This document shows, in pieces, positions 23,901 to 35,071 of a DNA stretch of 64,000 bases. The position numbers and the translations under genes were made by a program. Source of the stretch: Bilabrum cf. latius (lineage: Eukaryota > Bigyra: Bicosoecida > Bigyra > Bicosoecida); NCBI GenBank assembly GCA_965178125.1, contig OZ237751.1, forward strand, positions 496,001 through 560,000, given 5' to 3'. Within the stretch, counting starts at the first letter, position 1, and every line of letters starts with the position of its first letter. Under the pieces are notes generated by a model. That model did not search any database and had not been told where the DNA came from. It saw nothing but the letters and a program-made list of their open reading frames with translations.

Positions 23901-25249
23901 TGGATTGCGAGTTGTCATGGTCTGAGTGGGTGTCTCGCGGTGCGACGTGGGCGTCATTGCTGAGTGTGGGTGTGTATGTGCTGTGCATGGCATGTCACGC
24001 AGTGATGGCGATGTGCATCGCGGATTGCCAATGTGACAATGATACTGCAGCTGACTCGTTGAGTGCGGGTCATTGGTCGATGTTTGTGCGGTCGAGACTA
24101 GCTCAAAGAGTCGTTGGTATGGTGATGTAGTGGGTGTTAGTGGGCAGCCTGATCCATGGCAGTGTGGATCTCGCAGGTGATGTGCTGCTTGCTGGGCTGC
24201 TGCTAGGCATCGTGATGCGGATGTACCTGGTGTACGGCCTAAGTATGGACCTGTCTGGACTGTTGGTGTAGCCAGGCGATGCTGTGTCAGTTGCCTCCGT
24301 TGCTGCTGAGTCAAGAACAAGGATCGGGCAAAGTGGCTCTGAAGGTCCGAAAGCAGGCTTGCATCGTGACGTTCTCGGGGTTTGGCCGAGACATGACCCG
24401 CATCATCGTCGTCATCATCAACATGGGGCAAGCCCCAAGCCAGTGGTTCGAGCAAGCAGTCGCATCGACAGCAGGGAGGATCTCAGCTTTCCATAGAGCA
24501 CTGCAATGGCCGCTGTAACCGGCGATAGCATAGTCATGCACCATCGTGAGGTAGCGCTTGTGAACTAGTCACAGTCTGCACGACGAGACCTGCAGTCAGT
24601 GGTATTACGATGGCAGCGGTTATCCCCTAGTGAGTTGGTCCTGATCCGGCTGATGTCCATGATTGTGTGGGAGTCGCAGATGCTGCTGCTGCTGCTACAG
24701 GGATGCAGCACCGGTGGAGATGCGGCTCAGCGGAGTCGGCTGCGGCGGCATCTGCTCGGGACTGGCACAGACAGCTAGAGCGTTGGGGGTGGCATTGATT
24801 AGACAGAGGGCGAGTCATGGACGGACATGGGAGGCAGGTATGGGGCGGATGACGGCATGGATACACTGGACGAACTGCCAGACCACCCCCACGGCTCCAC
24901 CCAGGGCCAGGGCTCCAAGGCAGCCTGCGAGCCTGAGTCAGCCCCGGTGCCTTCTCGCCGGCGGCATGGCGAGTCCAGATGGTCTGAAGCTTGGCGCCAC
25001 GTGCGACGCATCGGCGTGTGGCTACATGCAGTTGAAGGCATTCTGCTAGCCGTAGTGCTGGTGTGGTCGGGGGCATGCATAGGGGGCGTGTGTCCGTGGG
25101 GCGCGTGCTCGTGGACGCGTCCTGGGGCGGATGTGGAGGGCATGCCGGGGCAGCTGCTGTCTTGGCAGCGAGTGCAGGCTGCCGGCGTGGCGTGGTTGGG
25201 CTGCTTGGTGTCGATGCTAGTTGGTACGTTGGAAGTCATGCTTGGCTGA
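20922..25249 (+). CDS. Surface-family copy B
   Basis: CDS is join(20922..21030, 21132..25249), 1,408 residues, ending in TGA with about 12 in-frame TAGs. Exon 2 aligns with copies A and C throughout: GSWLQSEGPDRLGI, CPKSWFDPACSPMDQPVDPT, LHAAQETSKWHQAV, YFQGRAAVMAVCDD, then a membrane region (WASLLSVGVYVLCMACHAVM; HGSVDLAGDVLLAGLLLGIV), a linker and the C-terminal EGILLAVVLVWSGACIGG / VAWLGCLVSML. The intron is placed by TGCAACG|GTGAGG and CTCCCAG|GTAGTTGG, giving the family's Cys-Asn-Gly-Ser-Trp junction. Unlike the other copies, exon 1 (MGGRICIGLSPKSAV...) has no convincing signal peptide, so there may be an unrecognised upstream exon or a decayed 5' end. Downstream of the membrane region it matches C rather than A. 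It is convergent with PP2C, 84 bp apart. Confidence 0.7.
21031..21131 (+). other. Intron of copy B (101 bp)
   Basis: GTGAGG donor and CTCCCAG acceptor, phase 1, same position as in copies A, C, D and E. Confidence 0.65.
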
Positions 25250-25333
25250 ATCAATTCGAGGTGCTGGCTATCTGTGCAATCTAGATACTGCATCGCGCAT
25301 ACGGACCATACCAATTCGAAGGCCATGCGATAC

Positions 25334-27856
25334 TCAGCTACGCGCTTTCAAGTCTACAACAAGGACAGTCACATCGTCGGCGGAATTCGCCAACAGGGCC
25401 TTGGCGAGTAGTCGCCCAGCCACTGTACGAGACGAGGGCCTCTGCTTCGTGCGAGTCGGCAGTGAGTCACCGGCGTCTGCATCTGCCGCTGCGCGCGCTG
25501 CAGTGTCCGAATGAGCCGTTGTGGTTCGAATCTAGTCTTCCGTGCCGGCAGCGAAGCCACGGCTGTGCTTGCTCCGACTTCCAGTGCTATGGCTTAGAGG
25601 TACTCTGGTTGAGGTCGAGCTTGGTGCCTCCGCTGATTCTAGTTGAGCTACTGTTCGAGCCGCGGCCCGGTTGCTGACCCCGCTCCACAATCCGTCCGTA
25701 GCGAGGATCAGCCAGTCGTCCCGCTCGTCGATATCATAGATACTGACACGAGGTGCGGCAGTGACAGCAGGCTTCAGCTTGGAGTCTCCAATGGATCGAG
25801 TCATATTGAGCACGCCCGCCACCCTGCCATCCGAAATGGATCCACCGCTGGACCGGATGCGGTCTGCCTCTTTTGGGTCATCGGGGGTGTGATCCACGGT
25901 CAGCTGCCTGTACGTTCCAGACTCTTGCACTACGATCGCGCGGCAATCGCCCACATGTGCTAACAGCAATCTTGCAGGTCCAGGAAGGCAAACGGCCATG
26001 AGAGCAGCAGCCCCAGTGTACGAAGTATCGGAGGTGCTTGACTCGAGGGCGGAGGGGGGATCCAGGCTGCGAAACTGTTCATCGAGTTGAACGAATACTC
26101 TCTTCATGGCAAGAGCAAGCACGTACTCCAGGCAGTCTTCGACTGGGTCACTATGCCATGGCTGTGCAGGCACGTGAGTTTCGCTCGTCGCTGTTTCGGC
26201 GCTCGTCGCCGTTCCAGCCACACACCGTACGGGATACTCCGATGCTCTGGGTCGCTTCTGTCCAAGAGCCGGGCGTTGGTCCGATGCAGACAGATCGGAC
26301 AGTGGCTTCGACTGGCACTTCTGTAGTTGCCTGGTATCAGACGAGCTGCTAGACCCCGATGCCGGTGCCAAAAACGACGACGCCGACGACGAAGACGATG
26401 CTGGGGGTGACGTTGCTCGGACTTGCGAGACAGGATCTTTTGGCGCGACAGACTGCGTAGTACTCTTTCGAGTTGTTGCAGAGTAATCACCCGTGCGCCC
26501 GACAGTGCTGGTAGTGAGTTCCCGTCGGTTATTCTGAGCCAGCGCGCTGGCACTTGCGTTGTAAGTGCTGGCGCTTGCGTTGGGACCTGTGCTGGGACTG
26601 GTGACAGCTGAACCAACGGCCCGGGCATGCTCCTGCAACGCGATGGCGATCTACCCAGCAACTGTGTTTCCCACTGCTTTTGCACAGAACCGTGATGCCC
26701 TATCTCCGCCATGACCGTCAAAGACGGCATACAATGACATGGCCTTGTCACCTAGTAGCTCCCCTGTGACCATGTAGGCGTCTTCGTTCAACTCCCGCTT
26801 GGGCCCCGCGCGAGACAAACAGACGTATCTATAGGTAGGGGCTCCTACGGCTGCGAACGGATTGTCTGCCTTGATATCCATGCTGTTGTGCCTTGGCAAC
26901 TTGACTGCTGCCGTCCCCTGCACTTGTCCTCCTGAGGCTTGGAGTGAGGACGACAGGGCCGGGGCCTCTGCCCGCACCTCCTTGGTTCTGAGCGAGGTCA
27001 AGCCCTATCTACCCATCGGCGAGTACCATTTTGGGTCTCGTCTGACTACACTTGCCTGGAAATGGTCGCTGCCAGAGGCGGTGGCCGCCGCAGTTGACAT
27101 GGAATCGGACGATTGCCCAGATTCTACCAAACTCTGTTCAACGGGTCGACTGTCTGGCTGCGATTCACGCATAGTATTGCTAGTTTTGCCGACGCTGTCT
27201 CCAACTGCAAGCTTACTGCTGCCAGCAGTCGCCGCAGGCATCAGACCGCGCCCGGACAGCATCGTTGAATCCTCGCGGCGGTGCAATGGCTCGCCGAACT
27301 GTCTCGAGTACAATGTGCGCGGCGTCGGATTAGTGAGATCAGCCACATCTTCAGAGTTAGGCCTCAAAATGGTCAACCCAGCACAGTTGGTGCGCTGTGT
27401 GGGGTGCGAAGAAGCATCGCATCTCTGAGATTCATGTCTTGTGGACGCAAGCGAGTGCAAGTGAGGCACTACCTTCTAAGCTGCAGGAGAGATTTCATTA
27501 CATCTTTGTCTCGATTCCATGGTTCCAAAATCCCAGTGTCGTGTTGGTCTATTGCTCTACGATACAGCTGCAAAGGCTCCACCAGAACCGACCCGGGATA
27601 CAGAGCCCCCCGATACAGGTGGACTGACTGCCAGTGACCCTGTTGAGTCTGGATGACCCTTTTTGCTTGTCTCAATTGATATGGCCCCAAATGTTGGTGT
27701 TCCATCTGTAGATTGAACCGTGTTTGCTACTTGCCACCACTCATCCTCGCCAGCTTGCTGTGTACTCGGTTCCGATTCAGCCGACCTTGCTCGCGAATCA
27801 CCAACAGTAATGCTTAGGGATGGGAGTATGCGACGTCTTTTCTTGGGATTGCTCAT
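25334..27856 (-). CDS. PP2C-family Ser/Thr protein phosphatase with long N-terminal extension
   Basis: A continuous frame from ATG at 27856 to TGA at 25334-25336, 840 residues, with TAGs at 27557, 27476, 27005, 26651 and 25532. PPM/PP2C enzymes remove phosphate from Ser/Thr using two metal ions. Visible motifs: ELNEDAYMV (metal-binding Glu/Asp), AVFDGHGG, LLLAHVGDCRAIVV, VLNMTRSIGDSKLKP, LILATDGLW and the final SADDVTVLVVDL, which supplies the last metal Asp. The usual Asp after the Trp of DGLW is replaced by Ser. About 280 residues precede the catalytic domain, starting MSNPKKRRR (a possible nuclear signal); a Ser/Ala/Thr-rich insert of ~120 residues separates DGHGG from the rest. The final strand is reached only by reading through TAG 25532. 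It shares a 98-bp divergent intergenic region with the small gene at 27955. Confidence 0.88.
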
Positions 27857-27954
27857 AATCGTCCTATACGGAGTGCGCTACAGAAAATGGCAGCGCCGGC
27901 GGAACCTCTGGTGAAAGCGATAAAAAGAATCAGCAACAATACCTCCGCGGTGAA

Positions 27955-28341
27955 ATGGACCAAGAGAAGAGTGATCTGCTTGAAGACATTCAAATGGCAG
28001 CGTAGGATGCCGTTATTTCGTTCCGAACGCTCAATGATGAGCTGGCGAGATTTAAGGACCTTGTGAGCCGTGAAATAGGCAAAAACGATCCAATGGCATT
28101 GATCTCACGCAGACATCTTTATCATAGTATTATTTTGGCCAATCGTGTTCCTATGCAGGCAAGAAGTATAGAAGAGTTGAACAAATCATGGAAGAAACCG
28201 AACAGCCTGCTGGGCCTATGCGAAAGCACAGGCAGCACGCCTGCAGCATCAACTTCTCAAGTAGAATTTTCTAGAGAGCGAAGGGATTTGATTCAATTGG
28301 AAGCTAGCCAAGCATCCGATAGGAAGTCTCAAGACAACTAA
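27955..28341 (+). CDS. Hypothetical small coiled protein, 128 aa
   Basis: ATG 27955 to TAA 28339-28341 with one in-frame TAG (28003). It is hydrophilic and probably helical: MDQEKSDLLEDIQMAAQDAV, then FRTLNDELARFKDLVSREIG, then SIEELNKSWKKPNSLLGL. I do not recognise it. The frame is open upstream to about 27870, so the start could be earlier. It is divergent from PP2C and convergent with copy C (184 bp gap to the stop of C). Confidence 0.5.
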
Positions 28342-28525
28342 ATTTTGGGCGAAGTACCACCTTTGAATAGCTGTGATTTCGAATGGAAAATCGACAACTC
28401 TATCTTAATCTGAGTTTAAAGTGCATAATGCAAGCTTCTATACACCTGGTATGTCCAAATTTTCCAGTTAATGGTCCAGTTGTGGCATTTCTACCATGAC
28501 AAGATGCATCGAACGGGAAGAAGGC

Positions 28526-29368
28526 TCAGCCAAGAATCAAGTTCCACGAACCCACTAGTGGCACCAGCATCGACACCAAGCAGCCCAACCACGCCACGCC
28601 GACAGCCTGCACTCGCTGCCAAGACAGCAGCTGCCCCGGCATGCCCTCCACATCCGCCCCAGGACGCGTCCACGAGCACGCGCCCCACGGACACGCGCCC
28701 CCTATGCATGCCCCCGACCACACCAGCACTACGGCCAGCAGAATGCCTTCAACAGCATGTAGCCACACGCCGATGCGTCGCACGTGGCGCCAGGCTTCAG
28801 ACCATCTGGACTCACCGTGCCGCCGGCGAGAAGGCACCGGGGCCGAGTCATGCTCGCAGGCTGCCTTGGAGCCGTTCCCCTGGATGGAGCCGTGGGGGCC
28901 TGGTAGTTCGCCCAGTGTATCCATGCCGTCATCCGCCCCATACCTGCCTCCCATGTCCGTCCATGACTCGCCCTCTGTCTAATCAATGCCATCCCCAACG
29001 CTCTAGCTGTCTGTGCCAGTCCCGAGCAGATGCCGCCGCAGCCGACTCCGCTGAGTCGCATCTCCACCGGTGCTGCATCCCTGTAGTAGCAGCAGCAGCA
29101 TCTGCGACTCCCACACAATCATGGACATCAGCCGGATCAAGACCAACCCACTAGGGGATAATCGCTGCCATCGTACTACCAATGACTGCAGGTCTCGTCG
29201 CGCAGACTGTGACTAGGTCACAAGCGTTACCTCACGATGGTGCATGACTATGCTATCACCAGTTGCAGCGGCCATTGCAGTGCTCTATGGAAAGCTGAGA
29301 TCCTCCCTGCTGTCGATGCGACTGCTTGCTCGAATCACTGGCTTGGGGCTTGGCCCGTGATGATGATA

Positions 29369-29401
<33 letters not shown>

Positions 29402-32400
29402 CGGGTCATGTCTCGGCCAAATCCCGAGAACGTCATGATGCAAGCCTGCTTTCGGACCTTCAGAGCCACTTTGCCCGATCCTTGTTGTTGACTCAGCAGC
29501 AACGGAGGCAACTGACACAGCATCGCCTGGCTACACCAACAGTCCAGACAGGTCCATACTTAGGCCGTACACCAGGTACATCCGCATCATGATGCCTAGC
29601 AGCAGCCCAGCAAGCAGCACATCACCTGCGAGATCCACACTGCCATGTATCAGGCTGCCCACTAACACCCACTACATCACCATACCAACGACTCCTTGAG
29701 CTAGTCTCGACCACACAAACATCGACCAATGACCCGCACTCAACGAGTCAGCTGCAGTATCATTGTCACATTGGCAATCCGCGATGCAAATCGCCATCGC
29801 TACTTGACATGCTATGCACAGCACACACACACCCACACTCAACAATGACGCCCACGTCGCACCGCGAGACACCCACTCAGACCACGACAACTCGCAATCC
29901 ACTGACCGAGTCACCCCCGCATACCCAAGACAAGGAAGTGACACACGATAACGCACGCTCGACTCATCCACTGCCAAAGTCCACGTGCCCGCCAACGCAC
30001 CTGGACGCTGTCCGCGCAGCACAGCCGATACCCGCTGAGCCACAGACCCCGCCGTCATCGTGCGCAGCCCGCCCAGTCCCGGCACCTGAGTCGGATGCTC
30101 CGAGGTGGATGTCCCCACCTCCACCTGCATGCTCACCCGCATCCACAGCGTGCCCACATCCAGAGTCGCGTTGGCCGGTGGAGGCTCCGGGGCAGACGCA
30201 TCCACGTCCACCACACGCACGGCCCATCGCCGCACCGTATCCTCATTGCCCTCACCCGCCAGGTCCTTCAGGTCGTCCAGCACATCGGCCTCCAGCCACC
30301 GCACCTGCTCCACTGACGGCGATGGATAGTCCAGCCCGGGCGCCTATCTCACATATCCACCACCCCACGACTGAGCCGCGGGCCACCGGTTCCGGTCAAA
30401 CACCAAGTCGAACCACATCGTCGCTCGGCTGCCCCGCAAGCGCTGAGACCATGCCAGACCGTACTGCCCCGGACGCACGCCCAGCGACACAGCGTCCGAC
30501 ACGCACGCCAGACCAGGCGCCACGTCCCAGTACCCGCTCGCAGTGCTGTATGATGGCCCCGATGCACTGCCATGCATCATGCGCAGCTTCCCGCGCGCAG
30601 GCGCATACCCAAGCCGACCCACATCGTACAGCTCCCCATCCGCCGCCAGCGACGGGAAGCCCAGCCAGTACGAGTACCACACTCGCGTGATGCTGCTGGC
30701 CATCGACCAGCCAGAGTCAGAGCCTGCCCCTCCTGATGCCAGCCGGGCCTCCACGCCTGCATCCACAGGGATGTGATCCGGGTCATCGCACACGGCCATC
30801 ACGGCGGCCCGGCCCTGGAAGTACCCGTACACGTTGGTCCTGTATGGCATCCATTGCCCGTTGGTGATGTTGGGCAGAGTGTGGTTGGGGAAGGGCGGGT
30901 ATGCCCTGGCGGTGACGACGCCTCTGTAGACTGCGTGGGGCCCGATGGCAACTCCAGAGTCAGCATCAGTGGGTGCTGGACTCCAGTGCTGTCCATGTGA
31001 GGTGTTATAAGAGGAAGAGATGAGATCTGAGTCTGGAAAGTATCTACCACGCTTGGCCGGATACACGCCAGGCGTATCCTAGAGGTATGGCCAGTACGCT
31101 CCACCAAGGGCTGTAGCAACCCCGTTCTGCGTGGCCGGCATGTCTGCTGGCAGCTAACCGCTTCGGTACCGACTGAAGTCCACATCGTACGACATTGCGC
31201 AGCCCACACGTGCTGTCGGGAACGGGCCCCGTACTGCATCGCTCAGTGCATACGATCGAATGGCCCGCTCCATGCGCGGGTCCTTACGGTTGGTGGCATT
31301 ACCTGTGTCAGGCGAGCATGACCGTGAGGCCACGCAGGAGGCAGAGTCCAGAAGCACACGTCTGCTGCCAATTGCAATATATTCCTGTCGTTCACTATAG
31401 GACATAGAGTAGCAAGTCAGGTCTGTTTTAAGGCTAGGTTGAGCTCTATCTGCCTGTGGCCCGACTGAAGTGTTGCTGTATCCTTGCAGGTACGAAGCGG
31501 GTGTGTCAAGCATCATCGTCACCACATGCCCTCGGTTCACGCGCCAGGCGTAGTCGGCTGTCTCCCCGCGGATCGTCACATCTGCATCGTACGGCAGCAC
31601 GGCAACGGTGCCAGGCGGGTACACTGTGCTCACAGCCTGGTGCCACTTGGAGGTCTCCTGCAGAGCGTGCAACCCTCCATTTCGTCTCGCTGGATCGATC
31701 TGAGTCTCCATGCATGCAACAGAGCCCCGGATGGACACGTTGAAATCCACATAGAGGGGGCTTTTATATGCTCTAGAGACTAACCTATCCAAGCTTACGT
31801 TCTGCGGCGCCGGCTTCCCGACGCATTCGCGCGAAGACTTGAAGGCACACTAGTAGCCTGGGTCAGTGTGTAATATCGCTCGTCTGGATGCTGCAGGGTA
31901 CCCCGTCCCCTGAACGGGCCACACGGTGCTCTGCAGGCACACGTCAGTCGGGTCCACGGGCTCGTCCATGGGGGAGCAGGCGGGGTCGAACCACGACTTG
32001 GGGCAGTCGGCAAACGTCAAGGACATGCATGTGAGAAGGTTTCCGGCGTTCCTCCCCATGGCCGTCATTGCAATGTTCGATACGAAGTTGTCCATTGGGG
32101 CATACACGTCCGTGTTCGAGTAACCTATCGTGCCGGAGTACACCTAGTACAGCCGCTACGACAGCCCGTTATTTATCTTGTTCCTGATTGGGGCAAACCA
32201 CGTCTCTACGGTGAACGGTTCTACGGTCCGACTGGGCGGCAGCACGCCCATTCTGCGCTTGTCCTGCGGAATCACGCCCAGACTAGGAGGAGGCATCTGG
32301 CCCGTGGAAGCTCCTGGCAGACTCCAAAGCGTGCCCAGTGAAGGAGACAGCTCGAGTTGACGCAATGACGACACAAGTTGCTGGGATTGCACATACTCTT

Positions 32401-32921
32401 CCGGCCCAGGCTGCCCAGCTCTCAGTCCTGGAGCCGCCTGCCACTCCCAATGCTAATACTTCGATGGGCTACGGAAGTCCCCTGGATTACCGTCCCAAGG
32501 ATGTGGGTACATAAAGCAGCGCCCTTTTTCGTCCCATGCCAAGCCATCAGGTTTTTGCATGCGAGTTCTTGATGACAGTAGTATTCGATCCTTTCTCTCT
32601 GTCAAGTTGGCAATCCCGAGCCTATCAGCACCACCAGAGACCAACCAACTTCCTGCAGGAGGATCTGAGAACAAGCGGAATCGGGATTTGTCATGCAATA
32701 CGCAGAAAACTAAGACATGCGACATGCCATTCTGAGCGCTCACCATTGCAAATGGAACGGCGAGGAAAGCTCAAGGGCAGGCCATAAGGACTAAGTATTG
32801 ATGGATCTGCAGCGAGAATCGATTCTGATAGTTCCAATGAATGGCCTGGAGCTGGCAGAACGATCGCAACCCAGACCTGCAACGCAATGCTGGTGATGGT
32901 CGCAAGCATGCTACCAGTCAT
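28526..32921 (-). CDS. Surface-family copy C
   Basis: CDS is complement(join(28526..32652, 32744..32921)), 1,434 residues, ending in TGA with about 14 in-frame TAGs. Exon 1 gives a signal peptide (MTGSMLATITSIALQVWVAI) and ends Ser-Ile-Cys-Asn; exon 2 begins GSWLVSGGADRLGI. The order of conserved motifs is as in A and B (CPKSWFDPACSPMDEPVDPT; LHALQETSKW; NHTLPNITNGQW; YFQGRAAVMAVCDD; PGLDYPSPS), followed by two membrane segments, a linker with a run of His residues (29359-29402), and the C-terminal hydrophobic pair. It is closest to B over the membrane and tail region. It lies in inverted orientation relative to A and B, with PP2C and the small gene between B and C. Function unknown; probably an extracellular/membrane protein. 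Confidence 0.75.
29359..29402 (-). repeat. (CAT)n microsatellite coding a His run in copy C
   Basis: An almost uninterrupted ATG/CAT array gives about eleven consecutive His, then Tyr and more His. The corresponding copy B segment reads His-His-Arg-Arg-His-His-Gln-His, so the tract has expanded in C. Confidence 0.9.
32653..32743 (-). other. Intron of copy C (91 bp)
   Basis: Minus-strand donor TGCAATG|GTGAGC and acceptor CTCCTGCAG|GAAGTTGG, phase 1, at the conserved family position. Confidence 0.8.
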
Positions 32922-33356
32922 ACTGGTGTCACCCCCATGCGTAGCTCCTTGTAGAGACCGAGAGACTAGTGAAGTGGACAGTCGCAGCCGCGCTCCTAGG
33001 CTACAATTTAATAATTTGTGCGGCTTGATCCGTATTCTTCACTTCTTGCCTCTTCTTCTTCACAGATTGTATTGCGTGACGATTTGCGTCACAGTGGTTG
33101 CAACCGCGAGGCTGCTTGCGGTCTCGAAGGTCGGCATGGTTTTGGTGGAAGGCAGCCTAGAGGCAACTTGGCCTTGGCTGGTTGCTGATTAGTGAGCAGG
33201 GGGCGGCGATGGTCGCTGTTGCCTTCACCATGGACAATTCACGAGACTGTTCAGGCATCTTGAAGGGTGTGCAGTGCTAACAGCACTGTCCTTAGATCCA
33301 TCCCGCTCTCTTGACCCAGACCCAGGCTCATAAAAGCACATCAAAACCAAAACTGA
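32922..33356. other. Intergenic between copy C and MAPKK
   Basis: 435 bp upstream of copy C and downstream of the MAPKK stop, both on the minus strand. It should hold the copy C promoter and the MAPKK 3' UTR. No specific element is recognised. Confidence 0.3.
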
Positions 33357-34908
33357 TCACAACAGCTCACCATCATCCATCCCAATCTGGCCAGTCACCC
33401 CCCCGCCAATGCTTGCTCCGGCCCCTGCGCCGCCGCTTCCGGGTCGGGGTGCGTGGCTGCCTATTCCGGTGCTGGCTCCATGGTGCCCTGGCCCGTTGCC
33501 GATGCCGCGCGCTGACAATCTGCCGGCAGGATGCAACCCAGGGCGGGCCATCGATCCTGCTCCACCTGCCAAGTATGGACTGCCCATGCATATCCTAGGC
33601 ACTGCTTTCGCAGCTGCTAATGACGATGGACATGAGCCGCCGTCCATTGCGGCTGACCCGCCAGTCGCTGCACCACCCGAGCCCCAGCTGCCAGCACCTG
33701 CCCCCGCACCGCCGGCTGCACTTGAGCCAATCCCTCCCATGGCACGTGCAGGGGGCAGCGCTGGCGATTTGCTCTCCCTACTAGGAGCCCCACCCTCGGC
33801 CTTGCCCTCGCCCCACCCCACTGCGTGTCTCATCGCAGCCCTAGCACGCTCCACATTTGCGATCCCATGCCCAGCAAACCACGGGTCTCCGAGCAAAGAG
33901 TCAGCGTCGGAGCGCATCGCCGGGTCCTTCTGCATGCATTTTTGGATCACGCGCACGCAGCCCGGCGAAAGACCCCTGCCCCCGCAACCTCTGAACCTGC
34001 TGGGGTCTGGCACCGGGCCGTTGACGACAGCGTCCATCACCTCCAGCTGGTTTGCAAACTCGCCGTACGGGTTCTTGCCCACCGCGCATGCAAATATAGT
34101 CAACCCAATCGACCACATATCCGCCGGGAAGCTGTAGGATTCGTTGCGCAAACGCTCTGGAGACATGTAGAGTGTCGATCCCAGCATGGTCTTCGCCATT
34201 GCCATGCTTGACTTAAGCTCGCTCGATATGCCAAAATCCGTCAATTTGACGGATCCATCCGTGCTACACAATATATTGTTAGGCTTGAGGTCGCGGTGCA
34301 GTCGTTTTTCGTGGCGCATGTAGTTGAGTCCCCACAAGCACTGGAAAGCGGAGCTTGCCAGTGCCAAGTCTGACATGGGTCCTCGCTGCTTCACGAGCGA
34401 TTCGATACTGCCACCATCCATGTATTCAAGGGCTATAGTTATTGTCCCTTCCTTGTAGTAGGCTCCGTGAAACGTCACAAGACTTCGAGGAAGGAGGTGG
34501 TACGCTGGCAGGAACGCGTCAACTCAGTTCTCGCAGGGATCAAAAGCAGCAAATTGGGCGGTTCGGGGCTTACCATTCGCAGTTTGCGTCGTACAATGCA
34601 CTTATTTCTTTCACGAGCTACGCTCTGGACGCGCTACCAGCTATGCTCATGTTTTTAAGGGCAAGCTACGTTCCGGTAGGTCGGTGAAGACCTTTTACCA
34701 CAAGCGCGCTTGCACCTCTTCCAACCACTTCTCCAGATGCAACATCTTCTGGGTGTACCTTGAACACCTTTTTCTTGCCTCGCATCATCACGCCATTGCG
34801 TAGAACAGCGACGTCTCCACGAATGAACGCACCATCCGCAAGCTTGAAAGACGATGGTTTTGAAAGAGCTCGGTCGGCAGTGGACTTGTCTTTTTCAACA
34901 GATGCCAT
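33357..34908 (-). CDS. MAP-kinase-kinase-like protein kinase
   Basis: CDS is complement(join(33357..34482, 34574..34908)), 486 residues, ending in TGA, with two TAGs (34666, 34618). Kinase motifs in order: Gly-rich loop GEVVGRGASALVVKG; ALK lysine in LALKNM; alpha-C Glu in LVKEISAL; EYMDGGSIESLV, a MAPKK hallmark; HRDLKPNNIL; DFGIS; activation segment SSMAMAKTMLGSTLYMSPER; ADMWSIGLTIFACAVGKNPY. All catalytic residues are present. MAPKKs phosphorylate MAP kinases on Thr and Tyr. TAG 34618 sits where MEK-type kinases have a conserved Gln (RNQIIREL versus RA-UAG-LVKEI). The ~130-residue C-terminal tail is Gly/Ala/Pro-rich low complexity. ATG 34908 is the first Met; the frame is open further upstream. 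It is divergent from condensin D2 across 163 bp. Confidence 0.88.
34483..34573 (-). other. Intron of the MAPKK gene (91 bp)
   Basis: Minus-strand donor GAATG|GTAAGC and acceptor CTCGAAG|TCTTGTGACG, phase 2. Splicing gives NCECLVTFHGAYY, the expected kinase sequence between alpha-C and beta-4. Confidence 0.85.
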
Positions 34909-35071
34909 ACGAATCCTAGTCTGAGCAGAGCCCCCCTCTCGACTGTATTCTTTGTTCCACCACACCGCACGATTTCGTTTGAATCCGATCTAGTCACACC
35001 GTGAGGCATTTTCTTGCCGTCCGTTTGCTTTTGGATTCAACTTACTGCCTTCATTGGGCTACGATATCACT
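34909..35071. promoter_or_regulatory. Divergent promoter region, MAPKK / condensin D2
   Basis: 163 bp separate the two divergent start codons, so the promoters must lie here or overlap the genes. No TATA-like or other defined element is picked out with confidence. Confidence 0.4.

Noticed and set aside
23112-24455. 447-aa minus-strand ORF and similar antisense ORFs opposite family copies
   Set aside because: Shadow of the GC-rich family genes; composition (Pro/Thr/His-rich) follows from the codons of the sense frame, and the same shadow recurs opposite each copy.
32887-33192. 101-aa + strand hydrophobic ORF
   Set aside because: Its first part is antisense to the signal-peptide exon of copy C, which explains the hydrophobicity; no independent support.
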